Made by a program: the position numbers and the translations under genes. Below the pieces are notes generated by a model, which ran no database searches, was not told where the DNA came from, and saw only the letters and a list, made by a program, of their open reading frames with translations. Below, one piece after another: positions 9,113-18,487 of a stretch of 64,000 bases of DNA (position 1 is the stretch's first letter; each line of letters starts with the position of its first letter). Source of the DNA: G963665925 sp963676345 (GTDB taxonomy: Bacteria; Bacillota; Clostridia; Peptostreptococcales; Acidaminobacteraceae). Location of the stretch: NCBI GenBank assembly GCA_963676345.2, contig CAXXTS010000006.1, positions 868,001 to 932,000 on the forward strand. The letters run 5' to 3'.

Positions 9113-9193
9113 ATTTAGGCATGTAAACTGAACCCTTACGTAAGCGCTGAACCTATTGCCCTATCATAAGCGTATTCACACACGCTTGTTTAT

Positions 9194-9239
9194 AGCTGTC
9201 AGAACTTTGCTTATACAAAGGACTGACAGCTGTTTTTTA
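9194..9239 (+). terminator. Rho-independent terminator of the lyase/hydroxylase operon
   Basis: A 9-bp stem (9194-9202 with 9223-9231) with an additional inner TTTG/CAAA pairing is followed by TTTTTT. It ends at the stop codon of the convergent permease gene. Confidence 0.85.
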
Positions 9240-10580
9240 TGAAACGGATTCAGTCGAGTATGCCTGCGTATCCTCTTCGTATTCCTCTGTTAGGAAGATG
9301 TTCAGAAGAAGTGCAGTAATGGTCCCCGCGCTAATGCCTGATGAAAATAGACTTTGCACCCAGCTTGGGAGGTTTGTGAGCATCTCCGGTCTAAATGTAA
9401 CACCGAGACCAATACCAATTGAAATGGCAAGAATAAGCAAGTTTCGGTTGTTTAAAGGTACATTTTTGAGGGTTTTAATGCCTGCTGCCGCGACCATACC
9501 AAACATGATGATGCCTGCTCCACCGAGTACAGGGTTAGGCATGATTGCAATGAGTGCCCCAAATTTAGGGAAGATGCCTAAAAGCATGAGGATGACACCT
9601 GAAATGATAACGACAAAACGACTGGCAACCTTGGTCATTGGAATCAGACCGACATTTTGACTGAATGAAGTGTTTGGACCCGCGTTAAAAAAACCTGCAA
9701 TAAAGCTGCCGATACCATCAGCTAAAACCCCTGATGATACATCATCCATTGTCATTTCTTTTCCAGAAGCTTCACCAACTGCTATGAGACATCCTACCGT
9801 TTCAATAGTTGTGACCAATTAGGCAGTAATAAAAGGAATGACTGCTGCAAGGCTAAAGGTGATACCAAATTTAAAGGGTGTAGGTATGGCGATCCACCCT
9901 GCATTTGCAATTGGTGTAAAGTCCAGCATGCCAAGCGGGTAGGAAATCACGTAACCGAAAACAAGGCCGATAATGACTGCACCAGAGCTGAAAATCCCTT
10001 TGCCATATCTATTGAGCAGCATAATGACAATCATAACGGTCATAGCGACGCTGATGTTTGTTACACTGCCATAGTCAGGCGAACCAAAACCGCCCGCAGC
10101 CCAGTCCATTGAAACAGGAAGCAGTGTGAGACCTATGAGCATGACCACTGTTCCAGTGACGATTGGCGGGAAAAACTTTTGCAGGGGTTTAATAAAGCGA
10201 CTGAGTATGATTTCAATAAACGAGCCTAAAATTGTTGCACCAAATATTGCCGGGAGACCGCCTGCTAGACCAACGGCTATTGATGGCCCAACAAATGTAA
10301 AGTCGGTCCCCATAACACAAGCAACGCGAGCTCCGACTGGACCAACACCTCGCGATTGTATGTATGTGGCAATGCCAGCACAGAAAAGGGATGCGCTAAC
10401 AAGAAAGGCCATGTCTTCTACTGGAAGACCTAAAACACCGCCAATCACAAGGGGCACAGCCACAATTCCCCCAAAGGCCGCCATTATGTGCTGAAATGCA
10501 AGTAATATACTGGTTTGAATAGGTGGGCGATCATCAATCTTGTAAAGTATATCTGTCCCCTGTTTGACTCTCTTTTGCAT
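9237..10580 (-). pseudogene. NCS2 (uracil/xanthine) permease interrupted by one in-frame TAA
   Basis: Two collinear reading frames in the same phase (about 253 and 193 residues from ATG 10580) together make a normal-length NCS2 permease of about 446 residues. The upstream half has the HIMAAFGG N-terminal NCS2 motif, and the downstream half starts at the LVTTIETVG signature. A single TAA at 9819-9821 (codon 254) separates them, in a context where homologues as I recall them carry Tyr, so one base change from TAT/TAC would explain it. ATG 10580 is preceded by a strong AAGGAGGT. Everything else is intact, so this is a recent nonsense mutation, a sequencing error, or a gene with reading through. 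TAA excludes selenocysteine (TGA) and pyrrolysine (TAG) as standard explanations. The likely role was import of xanthine or a related base for the hydroxylase opposite. Confidence 0.85.
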
Positions 10581-11115
10581 ACCTACCTCCTTATTACGGG
10601 TTAAATTGCCTACTGGTTGAAATGTTTCTTTACAAAGTGGGAATTTACCCTTGTAACTTTCATACAATAAATTTACAAATCCGAATGGACTGAAAAGCTT
10701 TAGGGTTATTATATATATTCAATTTTTTTAATACTTTTAGAGTTTGTTGTATATTTCTTACAGTGAAAGGGGTATTGTATAAAATATATAAAAACAAGCC
10801 CAAGTGGCATGAATGCTCTGTTTATGAAATTTGATTTTCATGACGTAAAGTGTAGTATTATATGATTTGAACAATTGTTTAATTTTGCAAATGTCAGAAA
10901 AATCTGACCTTTTATTTGTACAGCTTTAGACAAATGATTCAAATTCGTGATATAAATTAAATGTTATATCGTGTACAAAGGCTTGAACAATACATGGCAT
11001 TTACTTAAGAATAGAATCTGCAAAGATTGAATTATGTGACTTATTCAAGTTGAAAATAAGGTAAAATTAAATGTATAGATAAACGAAATCAATGAGTACG
11101 GGGGACGCATAGTGT
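10581..11115. other. 535-bp AT-rich intergenic region between divergent genes
   Basis: The region separates the minus-strand permease from the plus-strand response regulator and must hold both promoters. I see a weak 5-bp hairpin near 10891-10906 and several AT-rich -10-like hexamers, but no riboswitch, operator or small gene that I can support. Purine-riboswitch core sequence was looked for upstream of the permease and not found. Confidence 0.5.
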
Positions 11116-12744
11116 ATGTATAAACTGCTATTAGTAGACGATGAAGCCGAAGTACGCCGCGGTATCATATCCAAAATTGACTGGTCTAAAACGGGTTTTG
11201 AAATTGCAGGAGAAGCAGAAAATGGCTTGGAAGCACTTGAAGTTATGGAGCGCATCAATCCAGATGTGGCTATTATTGATATCAAAATGCCCTTCATGGA
11301 TGGCATGCAGCTGGCTGAGGTCATTTCAAGAGACTATCCGGCAACCAAGCTGATGATACTGTCGGGTTTTGATGAATTTGACTATGCTCAAAAAGCAATA
11401 CGATACAACGTCATGGAATATATCTTAAAACCATTTGGAGCCGATGAACTGATGACCATTTTAGAAAGACTCAAAGAGGTTCTAGATGAAGAAAAGATGC
11501 GCAATGCCGACCTTGAGAAACTTAGAAATGACTATATGGAGAGTTTGCCAATTCTGAAAGAAAGGTTTTTAAACGCACTCATTACAGATGTTATGGATAC
11601 CGATGAAATTATGGAAAAAGCCCGGCGGTTCAATATAACCCTGCCAAATGGGCCCAGTGTGGTTGCAATTGTAAAACACAATTTAGACCAAAGTTCCATA
11701 GAGATATCGGAGGATGCTATGAGTCCTTTTGAAGAAAAGGAGCTTCATGGCTACGCTGTGTATGAAACCTGTGAGCGTATAGGCTCAGCCCAAGGGTGCA
11801 TTTCTTTTATGCGCGCTGGTGGTGAAACGGTCATGATTATTCCGCTTGACGAAGACGGCGATATAAAACAGGCGTTCTTGATTCTTGAAGAAATTCGGAT
11901 GGTTATTGAGAAGACACATCCAATGACGGTTACCATTGGAATTGGAGAATATGCAGGGGATCTTGTCAGTCTGCATATGTCCCATGAAGGCGCAGAAACA
12001 GCCCTTGAACATCAACTTGTTGAAGGCTCAAACAGGCTTCTGTGGATCAGCGACTTACTGCCTAAGGATCATGGTCAATATACATTTACAGAAGAAATGG
12101 ACCGTGAACTGAGAACGACCATCCGCGCAGGCTCTAGAGAAGATATCGAAAATGTAATCAAAAGACACTTTACAACCATGCGCGATGAGGAAATATCTTA
12201 TCTAGACTGTAGACTTTTCATTAATGAAATGCTGACGGCCCTCTTTAGAATCGCTAGATCGCACAATTTGAACTTGGTTGACCTCGTTGAAGAAGACAAT
12301 CTTTTTATTCTAATGAAAGAACTCGAGGTGCTGGAAAAGACAGAACAATGGTTTTTGGAAACCTGCACGCGACTCAATCATCACATCCTTGAAAACCGCA
12401 TGAGTGGTATTCAGCGCATGGTTGAGAGCGCGAAAATGCATGTTCGAACCCAGTTTCATGATTCTGACCTGAATCTAGACACCATCAGTCAAATGCTACA
12501 CATCAGTCCGTCTTATTTTAGCCGTATGTTTAAAAAAGAGTCTGGCATGACATTCATTCAGTACTTAACGGAAATTAGAATGGAAAAGGCCATGGAGTAC
12601 ATTCTGGAAACCGATTTGAAAAATTTCGAAATTGCCGAAAAAATTGGGTATGCAGAGGCAAATTACTTCAGCTACTCTTTTAAAAAGTTCTATGGGCAAT
12701 CCCCAACGGCAATGCGTAAGAACAAGAAGGCTGAGAATAAATAA
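11116..12744 (+). CDS. YesN-type response regulator (REC + AraC helix-turn-helix)
   Basis: The 542-residue protein starts with a receiver domain (residues 1-120; phospho-acceptor Asp55 in IIDIKMP, switch Lys in the YILKPFG segment) and ends with a two-helix-turn-helix AraC/XylS DNA-binding domain (about residues 435-535, including SPSYFSRMFKKESG and the final GYAEANYFSYSFKKFYGQSP). The middle part is an unassigned linker region common in YesN proteins. It is followed 21 bases later by its histidine kinase. With the sugar-binding protein and mglBAC downstream, it most likely activates the sugar transporter operon in response to an external sugar. Confidence 0.93.
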   Translation: MYKLLLVDDEAEVRRGIISKIDWSKTGFEIAGEAENGLEALEVMERINPDVAIIDIKMPFMDGMQLAEVISRDYPATKLMILSGFDEFDYAQKAIRYNVMEYILKPFGADELMTILERLKEVLDEEKMRNADLEKLRNDYMESLPILKERFLNALITDVMDTDEIMEKARRFNITLPNGPSVVAIVKHNLDQSSIEISEDAMSPFEEKELHGYAVYETCERIGSAQGCISFMRAGGETVMIIPLDEDGDIKQAFLILEEIRMVIEKTHPMTVTIGIGEYAGDLVSLHMSHEGAETALEHQLVEGSNRLLWISDLLPKDHGQYTFTEEMDRELRTTIRAGSREDIENVIKRHFTTMRDEEISYLDCRLFINEMLTALFRIARSHNLNLVDLVEEDNLFILMKELEVLEKTEQWFLETCTRLNHHILENRMSGIQRMVESAKMHVRTQFHDSDLNLDTISQMLHISPSYFSRMFKKESGMTFIQYLTEIRMEKAMEYILETDLKNFEIAEKIGYAEANYFSYSFKKFYGQSPTAMRKNKKAENK

Positions 12745-12765
12745 TAGATTATCTGGAGAAAAGGC

Positions 12766-14532
12766 ATGAAGAAATGGATCAAGAAAGCTGGGTTCAAGGT
12801 TACTGGATTCCGGTTTATACTCGCTATGAGCTTCGCAGCAGTCATTGCCTTATCAATGGCTTTTGTGGGATTTGCATTAAATCAAAAATTCATACAGACA
12901 TCACGGGAAAATTTAAGCGAGAACAGTCTTGAAATCATTGAGCAGGTTGAAAGGAACCTGCACAATTATCTTAAAGGCATGATTGATCTTTCAAATCTGC
13001 TGGTTATTGATATCAACAAGTTTAAGCTCCTTAATTTGTCGGAACTTGATCGTGATATTGAAACCCTGATGCGTACGCGTACGGATATTCTTTCAATTTC
13101 CCTGTTCACAACAGATGGGAAATTGATTTATGAGGGCAATGGACAAAAGCTCAAAAGTACAGCGCGGGTGACAGATACAGGTTGGTTTAAGAATGCACTG
13201 AGGGCCAATGAGACCATTCAAATTTCACCGCCTCATGTCCAGAGTTTATTTAAGAATAGGCATCCGTGGGTTATAACACTGAGCCGAAAAGTAAACTTTA
13301 GAATCAATCAGCGTATGGAAGCCGGGGTCTTAATGATTGACATGAACTTCAGCATGATTGAGGACTTGCTCAATGGGGTGCGTCTTGGACGCAAGGGGTA
13401 TGTATTTCTCTTAGATGAAAATAACAATTTGGTTTATCACCACCAGCAGCAGCTTATTTATTCAGGTGTAAAAGAGGAAGATCTTGAAGGAATCGATGGC
13501 CGCAACCGGGGCAGTTTTGTTCAACAAGATCCAAATGGAGAGAGTCGGGTGCTCACTGTTTATTCAGCAAGGCATGTTAACTGGAAGCTGGTAGGTGTTT
13601 ATTACTTGTCAGACTTAAGTGCTGAGCAAAGAGACTTAACACAGTTTATTCTGCTAACGGTTGTCATCGGCATGCTCATTTTTATTTCAGTGTCCTTCTA
13701 TATGACAGATAGAATTACCAAGCCAATCGCTGAGCTTGAAGATTCCATGCGTGCTGTAGAAATGGGTGATTTCAATACCCAAATAGATGTTCAGGGTGAG
13801 TATGAAGTGGTTCAGTTGGCAAGGCGCTTCAATTTGATGACCTCACAGATTAAAAGTCTGATGGGACAGGTTGTGGAAGAACAGGAAGCAAAGCGTAAAA
13901 GTGAACTTAGCGCCCTGCAAGCTCAGATCAACCCACATTTTCTATACAATACGCTGGATTCCGTCATATGGATGGCTGAAAATGGTAAGCACCAAGAAGT
14001 CGTCAAAATGGTGACTTCGCTGGCTAGGCTCTTTAGAATCAGTATCAGCAGAGGACGCAATGTGATATCAGTTAAGGAAGAGCTTGCCCATGCTGAAAAC
14101 TACTTGACCATTCAAAAGATGCGCTACAAAGACCAGTTTGAATATCGATTTGAAGTGGATGAGAGCATTCTTAACTATAAAACACAGAAGCTGCTGCTTC
14201 AGCCTATTATTGAAAATGCCATTTATCACGGCATACGCCAAATGGTAGATGAAGGTGAAATCATCATTCGCGCCTATGAAAGGGAAGACACACTCTACTT
14301 TGAAGTGGAAGACAACGGACTGGGCATGCACGATGATGTACGTCTTGGCATTCTTGGGAGTCACGGCGTTAAGGCGGATGGTGTCCGCGTAGGTGGTGTC
14401 GGGGTGACCAACGTACACGAACGCATTAAGTTGATGTATGGAGAAGACTATGGCATACAAATTGAAAGTGAAATTGAGGAAGGGACGAAAATCACATTGT
14501 CTATTCCTGTTGTAAAGGGGGATTTGTCATGA
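12766..14532 (+). CDS. YesM-type sensor histidine kinase
   Basis: The 588-residue membrane kinase has a first membrane helix at about residues 18-40, a large extracellular dCache-like sensor region, and a second helix at about 292-312. A HAMP domain follows (about 313-365), then a His_kinase domain with the phospho-acceptor His391 in INPHFLYN, and a C-terminal HATPase domain with the N box (IENAIYHG) and a DNGLGM G box. This is the LytS/YesM (5TM-less) class, which pairs with AraC-type regulators. The stop overlaps the start of the next gene by four bases (ATGA), so kinase and binding protein are translationally coupled and probably work together. Confidence 0.93.
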   Translation: MKKWIKKAGFKVTGFRFILAMSFAAVIALSMAFVGFALNQKFIQTSRENLSENSLEIIEQVERNLHNYLKGMIDLSNLLVIDINKFKLLNLSELDRDIETLMRTRTDILSISLFTTDGKLIYEGNGQKLKSTARVTDTGWFKNALRANETIQISPPHVQSLFKNRHPWVITLSRKVNFRINQRMEAGVLMIDMNFSMIEDLLNGVRLGRKGYVFLLDENNNLVYHHQQQLIYSGVKEEDLEGIDGRNRGSFVQQDPNGESRVLTVYSARHVNWKLVGVYYLSDLSAEQRDLTQFILLTVVIGMLIFISVSFYMTDRITKPIAELEDSMRAVEMGDFNTQIDVQGEYEVVQLARRFNLMTSQIKSLMGQVVEEQEAKRKSELSALQAQINPHFLYNTLDSVIWMAENGKHQEVVKMVTSLARLFRISISRGRNVISVKEELAHAENYLTIQKMRYKDQFEYRFEVDESILNYKTQKLLLQPIIENAIYHGIRQMVDEGEIIIRAYEREDTLYFEVEDNGLGMHDDVRLGILGSHGVKADGVRVGGVGVTNVHERIKLMYGEDYGIQIESEIEEGTKITLSIPVVKGDLS

Positions 14533-15530
14533 ACAGACGCATTTCCTTTCTAGGGATTATGTCCGCCCTGATAATATTGGGCATGCTCATGCTTATCAAT
14601 ATTACAAATAGCAATGATGATGTGGTGCTTGACGAGCCAGTACAACCTGAACGGGTGGCACTCATTCTAAAAACGAAATACGGCGAGTACTGGCAGACCG
14701 TTTACATGGGGTCTGAAATAGCAGCCAAGGAGTTTGGCATTGCAGTAGACCATTTTGCACCTGAAGAAGAATCGGATTACAAAGGTCAGATTGAGATGAT
14801 ACACGCAGCAGTGGAAATGGGTTATCAGGCTATTGTACTGGCCCCTTCTGACTTGCTCCTTCTCGAGAATGCACTTGACTATGCTTATGAAGAAGGCGTC
14901 CCAGTGATACTCATCGATTCTATGGTGGGGACATGGAAATACTATAAAAGTTATACGACCAATAACTATGAAGCAGGGGAAGACCTTGGAAGAATAGCGG
15001 TCGACCTTGCGGGAGAAGATATCAAAGTCGGTATTATCAGCTTTGTATCTGGTAGCGAGAATGCAATTGAACGTGAAAAGGGCCTTAGGGACTATCTGAA
15101 GACCTATGAAAATATCGTTATACGAGATACCATGTATTCCATGTCGGATGTGGATCTGGCATCACAGATAACCGATTTCATGCTCAATGAGCTGAGGCCG
15201 CCAGATGTGCTTATTGGTCTGAATGCCATATCAACCCTTGGCATTGCAAAAGAAGTTTCAAAATATCCAGAAGATGAGCAAATCATTGTTCTTGGGTTCG
15301 ACTCGACGCCACAAGAAATTGAATTTCTAGAGTCCGGTGCAATCGATAATGCGATTGTTCAAAATCCATTTAATATGGGCTATCTAGGTGTGGCAGCAGC
15401 AAAAGATGCCATTCGAGACAGTCGCTTGGTTGCTGTTGAGAATAAGGACAATAAAGTTGAGACGGTCATCATCAGTGAAGACAACTTGTATGACCCAGAG
15501 AACGAAAAACTGGTTTTTCCATTCAATTAA
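14529..15530 (+). CDS. Membrane-anchored periplasmic sugar-binding-protein-like sensor
   Basis: The 333-residue protein has an uncleaved-looking N-terminal membrane helix (about residues 8-26) without a lipobox cysteine, followed by a type I periplasmic-binding fold of the ribose/xylose/galactose class (ALILKTKYGEYW, then APSDLLLLENAL, GIISFVSGSENAIEREKG and VLGFDSTPQEIEFLESGAID). It lacks the long acidic lipoprotein linker of the transporter's own MglB. Genes of this type next to YesM/YesN are known in Clostridium as XylFII, which senses sugar outside and controls the kinase rather than feeding the transporter. That role is inferred here from gene order and anchor. Confidence 0.82.
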   Translation: MNRRISFLGIMSALIILGMLMLINITNSNDDVVLDEPVQPERVALILKTKYGEYWQTVYMGSEIAAKEFGIAVDHFAPEEESDYKGQIEMIHAAVEMGYQAIVLAPSDLLLLENALDYAYEEGVPVILIDSMVGTWKYYKSYTTNNYEAGEDLGRIAVDLAGEDIKVGIISFVSGSENAIEREKGLRDYLKTYENIVIRDTMYSMSDVDLASQITDFMLNELRPPDVLIGLNAISTLGIAKEVSKYPEDEQIIVLGFDSTPQEIEFLESGAIDNAIVQNPFNMGYLGVAAAKDAIRDSRLVAVENKDNKVETVIISEDNLYDPENEKLVFPFN

Positions 15531-15602
15531 ACGGATTCAGTGCAAGTGATTGCAAGGCATATAAGTATGAGTGGAAGTTTAAAACAGGTATAAATGTTGA
15601 TA

Positions 15603-15781
15603 TAAACGTTTTCATAAAACAAAGAAGTCGTGTACACGACTTCTTTGTTTTTTGTTCAGATTATTAATAATTGAACAAGATTTCAAAGAACAAGGTCAAG
15701 ATATTGGATTTTTGAAAACGATTTCAGATGGTAAGATTTAATTGTCAACAGGCAGATTACATATCAGTCTGAAAACGTTTA
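15603..15781. promoter_or_regulatory. Three LacI/GalR- or cre-like operators upstream of mglB
   Basis: The 12-mer tgaaaacgttta occurs exactly at 15770-15781 and, inverted, at 15603-15614; a near-palindromic variant tgaaaacgatttca lies at 15713-15726. All share the CG-centred symmetry of LacI-family sites, including the CcpA cre box. Centres are about 112 and 56 bp apart. The proximal site is 24 bases before the mglB start, placed to block or modulate initiation. Catabolite control or a GalR-type repressor is inferred; no LacI-family gene is in the window. Confidence 0.6.
15620..15654 (+). terminator. Terminator after the sensor gene
   Basis: A perfect 28-bp inverted repeat (15620-15647) is followed by TTTTTT. 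It separates the regulatory trio from mglBAC, so mgl needs its own promoter. Confidence 0.9.
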
Positions 15782-15804
15782 CTTATTAATGGAGGGGATA
15801 ACAA

Positions 15805-16872
15805 ATGAAAAAGTGGCTATCAATTCTTTTAGCTGGCGTACTTGCAACTTCAATGGTTGCATGTTCACCAAAAGAAGAGGCACCAGCACCAACTGAAGGT
15901 GGCGGAGAAGCAACAATGGAAGAAAAGGCAGAAATGCCAAAGATCGGTGTAACGATCTATAAGTTCGATGACAACTTTATGTCATTCGTACGTCGTTCAA
16001 TCACTACTGCTGCAGAAGGTAAAGCAGAACTGATCCTGAACGATTCTCAGAACAATCAAGCAACACAAAATGACCAAGTTGACATGATGATTTCAAAAGG
16101 CGTTAAGTCTCTTGCAATCAACCTAGTTGACCCGCAAGCTGCATCAACAATCATCTCTAAGGCACAAGAAGAAGATCTTCCTGTTGTATTCTTCAACAAG
16201 GAACCTTCTGCTGAAGATCTAAAGTCTTATGACAAAGCATGGTATGTTGGTACAACTTCTTCTGAATCAGGTATCATTCAAGGTGAAATGATGGCTGAAA
16301 TGTGGAATGCAAATGCAGCTTGGGACCGCAATGGCGATGGCGTTCTTTCATATGTTCTTATGAAAGGTGAACCTGGTCACCCTGATGCTGAAGCACGTAC
16401 TAAGTACGCTGTAGATACACTTGTTGAAAAAGGTATCGAAGTTGAAGAACTAGAGCTTCAAACAGGTATGTGGGATTCTGTAAAAGGTAAAGAGCTTATG
16501 GATGCTTGGTTAGCTAAGCATGGCGAAGCGATTGAAGTTGTAATTTGTAACAACGACGCGATGGCACTTGGTGCTGTTCAGTCTCTAAATGCTAATGGCT
16601 ACTTCGAAGGCGATATGTACATGCCAGTATTCGGCGTTGACGCTATTCCTGATGCACTTGAGCAAATCAAAGCTGGTTTCATGGCTGGTACTGTACTGAA
16701 CGATGCTAAGAACCAAGGTCAAGCTACATTTGATCTAGCTAACAACGTTGCAGTTGGTAATGACCCGCTTGAAGGTACAGAGTGGACATTCGACGAAAAC
16801 AAAGCAGTACGTGTTCCTTACGTAGCAATTACTGTTGACAATATCGAATTTGCTGAAAAAGCATACGAATAA
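15805..16872 (+). CDS. mglB: Galactose/glucose ABC transporter substrate-binding lipoprotein
   Basis: The 355-residue protein begins with a lipoprotein signal ending VAC-S (Cys20) and an acidic linker, then a periplasmic-binding fold. It carries the EF-hand-like calcium loop DRNGDGVLSY and the following KGEPGHPDAEART segment, which are nearly the same as in enterobacterial galactose/glucose-binding protein (DLNKDGQIQF...). That is strong evidence for a D-galactose/D-glucose-type ligand. AUG is preceded by GGAGGG. Codon use is biased toward a few codons, as in highly expressed genes. It is followed by a hairpin and then mglA and mglC. Confidence 0.93.
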   Translation: MKKWLSILLAGVLATSMVACSPKEEAPAPTEGGGEATMEEKAEMPKIGVTIYKFDDNFMSFVRRSITTAAEGKAELILNDSQNNQATQNDQVDMMISKGVKSLAINLVDPQAASTIISKAQEEDLPVVFFNKEPSAEDLKSYDKAWYVGTTSSESGIIQGEMMAEMWNANAAWDRNGDGVLSYVLMKGEPGHPDAEARTKYAVDTLVEKGIEVEELELQTGMWDSVKGKELMDAWLAKHGEAIEVVICNNDAMALGAVQSLNANGYFEGDMYMPVFGVDAIPDALEQIKAGFMAGTVLNDAKNQGQATFDLANNVAVGNDPLEGTEWTFDENKAVRVPYVAITVDNIEFAEKAYE

Positions 16873-16902
16873 GAAAAGTTTGGATGTAATGATTGGGGAA
16901 TT

Positions 16903-16933
16903 CGAGATGCGCACGGCGCATCTCGGATTTTTC
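16903..16933 (+). terminator. Intercistronic terminator-like hairpin between mglB and mglA
   Basis: A perfect 10-bp GC-rich stem (16903-16912 with 16916-16925) with a 3-base loop is followed by ATTTTTCTT. Partial termination or 3'-end protection here would keep binding protein more abundant than the membrane complex, as in many sugar ABC operons. Confidence 0.8.
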
Positions 16934-16952
16934 TTCGAGGGAGGTGGCATTT

Positions 16953-18470
16953 ATGCACAACAATAAGAATGAACAAATGGAGTACTTACTCGAAATGATT
17001 GGCCTGACCAAAACCTTCCCGGGGGTAAAAGCACTTGACGGCGTCAATTTGAGAGTGCGCCCAGGCACTGTGCATGCGCTTATGGGTGAGAACGGCGCCG
17101 GAAAATCGACACTAATGAAATGTCTGTTTGGTATTTATCAAAGAGATGCAGGCAAGATTGTTTTTAATGGTGAAGAAGTGGAATTCACCTCATCACGACA
17201 TGCCCTTGACCAAGGTGTGTCAATGGTACACCAGGAACTGAACCAAGTTCAGTCCACCCGAGTTATGGATAACATATGGCTGGGGCGTTTTCCTAAGAAA
17301 GGCCTATTCATAGATGAAGAAAAGATGTACGTAGAGACAAAGAAAATCTTTGAAGAGCTGGACATCAATGTTGACCCGAAAGAGAAAGTTGGAAATTTAC
17401 CAGTTTCTGAGAGTCAGATGGTAGAAATCGCAAAAGCTGTTTCATATAATTCAAGAGTCATCGTAATGGACGAACCAACATCATCATTAACAGAAAAAGA
17501 AGTAGGGCATTTATTTAAAATTATTCGTTCCCTTAGAGATCGTGGCGTTTCAATCATCTATATTTCACATAAGATGGAAGAGATATCAGAGATTTCAGAT
17601 GATGTTACCATTATGCGTGATGGACAATGGATTGCAACAGAATCTATTGAGAACATAACAACTGATCAAATTATCAACCTGATGGTTGGACGTGACTTAA
17701 CACACCGTTTCCCACCTAAAACAAACGAACCTGGAAACGTTATGATGAAGGTACAAGACTTAACAGCTTATGCAAAGAACTCTGTTAGAGATGTTTCATT
17801 TGAGCTTCGCGAAGGTGAAATTTTAGGTGTGGCTGGTCTGGTTGGTTCTAAGAGAACAGAGCTTATCGAGACAATCTTTGGACTGCGTCATAAAGCAGAA
17901 GGTAAGATTATATTCAAAGGCGAAGAGGTTGCAAACAGTGCGCCGCGTGAATCCATTTCAAACGGATTTGCACTTATTACTGAAGAGCGTCGTGCAACGG
18001 GGATCTTCGGAGACTTGGATATTCGATTTAATGCGACAATTGCAAATATCAATGAGTACGTAAAGTCCAATGGACTGCTGAGCGATGGTAAAATGTCATC
18101 GGATACAGAGTGGGTCATTGATAGTATGCGTGTTAAGACACCGTCACAAACCACACCAATCAGGTCACTATCTGGTGGTAACCAGCAAAAGGTTATCGTT
18201 GGAAGATGGCTATTGACTGAGCCGGAAGTTCTCCTAATGGATGAACCGACACGTGGTATTGATGTTGGTGCCAAGTACGAAATCTATCAGCTGATGATTG
18301 ATCTTGCAAATAAAGGAAAAGGCGTTATCATGGTTTCATCGGAAATGCCTGAACTACTGGGTGTTGCAGATAGGATCCTGGTTATGAGTAATGGCCGATT
18401 GGCTGGCATAGTTGATACGAAGGATGTAACACAGGAAGAAATATTGCGGCTTTCAGCCATGTACTTATAG
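16953..18470 (+). CDS. mglA: Galactose/methyl-galactoside ABC transporter, duplicated ATPase
   Basis: The 505-residue protein holds two ABC ATPase domains in tandem, the arrangement of MglA/RbsA. The first has Walker A GENGAGKST (about residue 45), the signature VSESQMVEIAKA in place of the usual LSGGQ, and Walker B VIVMDEPTSS. The second has the degenerate Walker A typical of the family (GLVGSKRTE) but a good signature LSGGNQQKV and MDEPTRGID. Start is ATG 16953 with GGAGGT nearby; an upstream ATG (16893) would read through the hairpin and is rejected. It is followed 17 bases later by mglC. Confidence 0.94.
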   Translation: MHNNKNEQMEYLLEMIGLTKTFPGVKALDGVNLRVRPGTVHALMGENGAGKSTLMKCLFGIYQRDAGKIVFNGEEVEFTSSRHALDQGVSMVHQELNQVQSTRVMDNIWLGRFPKKGLFIDEEKMYVETKKIFEELDINVDPKEKVGNLPVSESQMVEIAKAVSYNSRVIVMDEPTSSLTEKEVGHLFKIIRSLRDRGVSIIYISHKMEEISEISDDVTIMRDGQWIATESIENITTDQIINLMVGRDLTHRFPPKTNEPGNVMMKVQDLTAYAKNSVRDVSFELREGEILGVAGLVGSKRTELIETIFGLRHKAEGKIIFKGEEVANSAPRESISNGFALITEERRATGIFGDLDIRFNATIANINEYVKSNGLLSDGKMSSDTEWVIDSMRVKTPSQTTPIRSLSGGNQQKVIVGRWLLTEPEVLLMDEPTRGIDVGAKYEIYQLMIDLANKGKGVIMVSSEMPELLGVADRILVMSNGRLAGIVDTKDVTQEEILRLSAMYL

Positions 18471-18487
18471 ATTAGGAGGCTTCACAT

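Noticed and set aside
9819..9821. Recoded stop (selenocysteine or pyrrolysine) in the NCS2 gene
   Set aside because: The codon is TAA, whereas known recoding uses TGA or TAG. There is no sign of a recoding element.
10581..11115. Purine riboswitch in front of the NCS2 gene
   Set aside because: The conserved riboswitch core could not be found on the minus strand upstream of ATG 10580.
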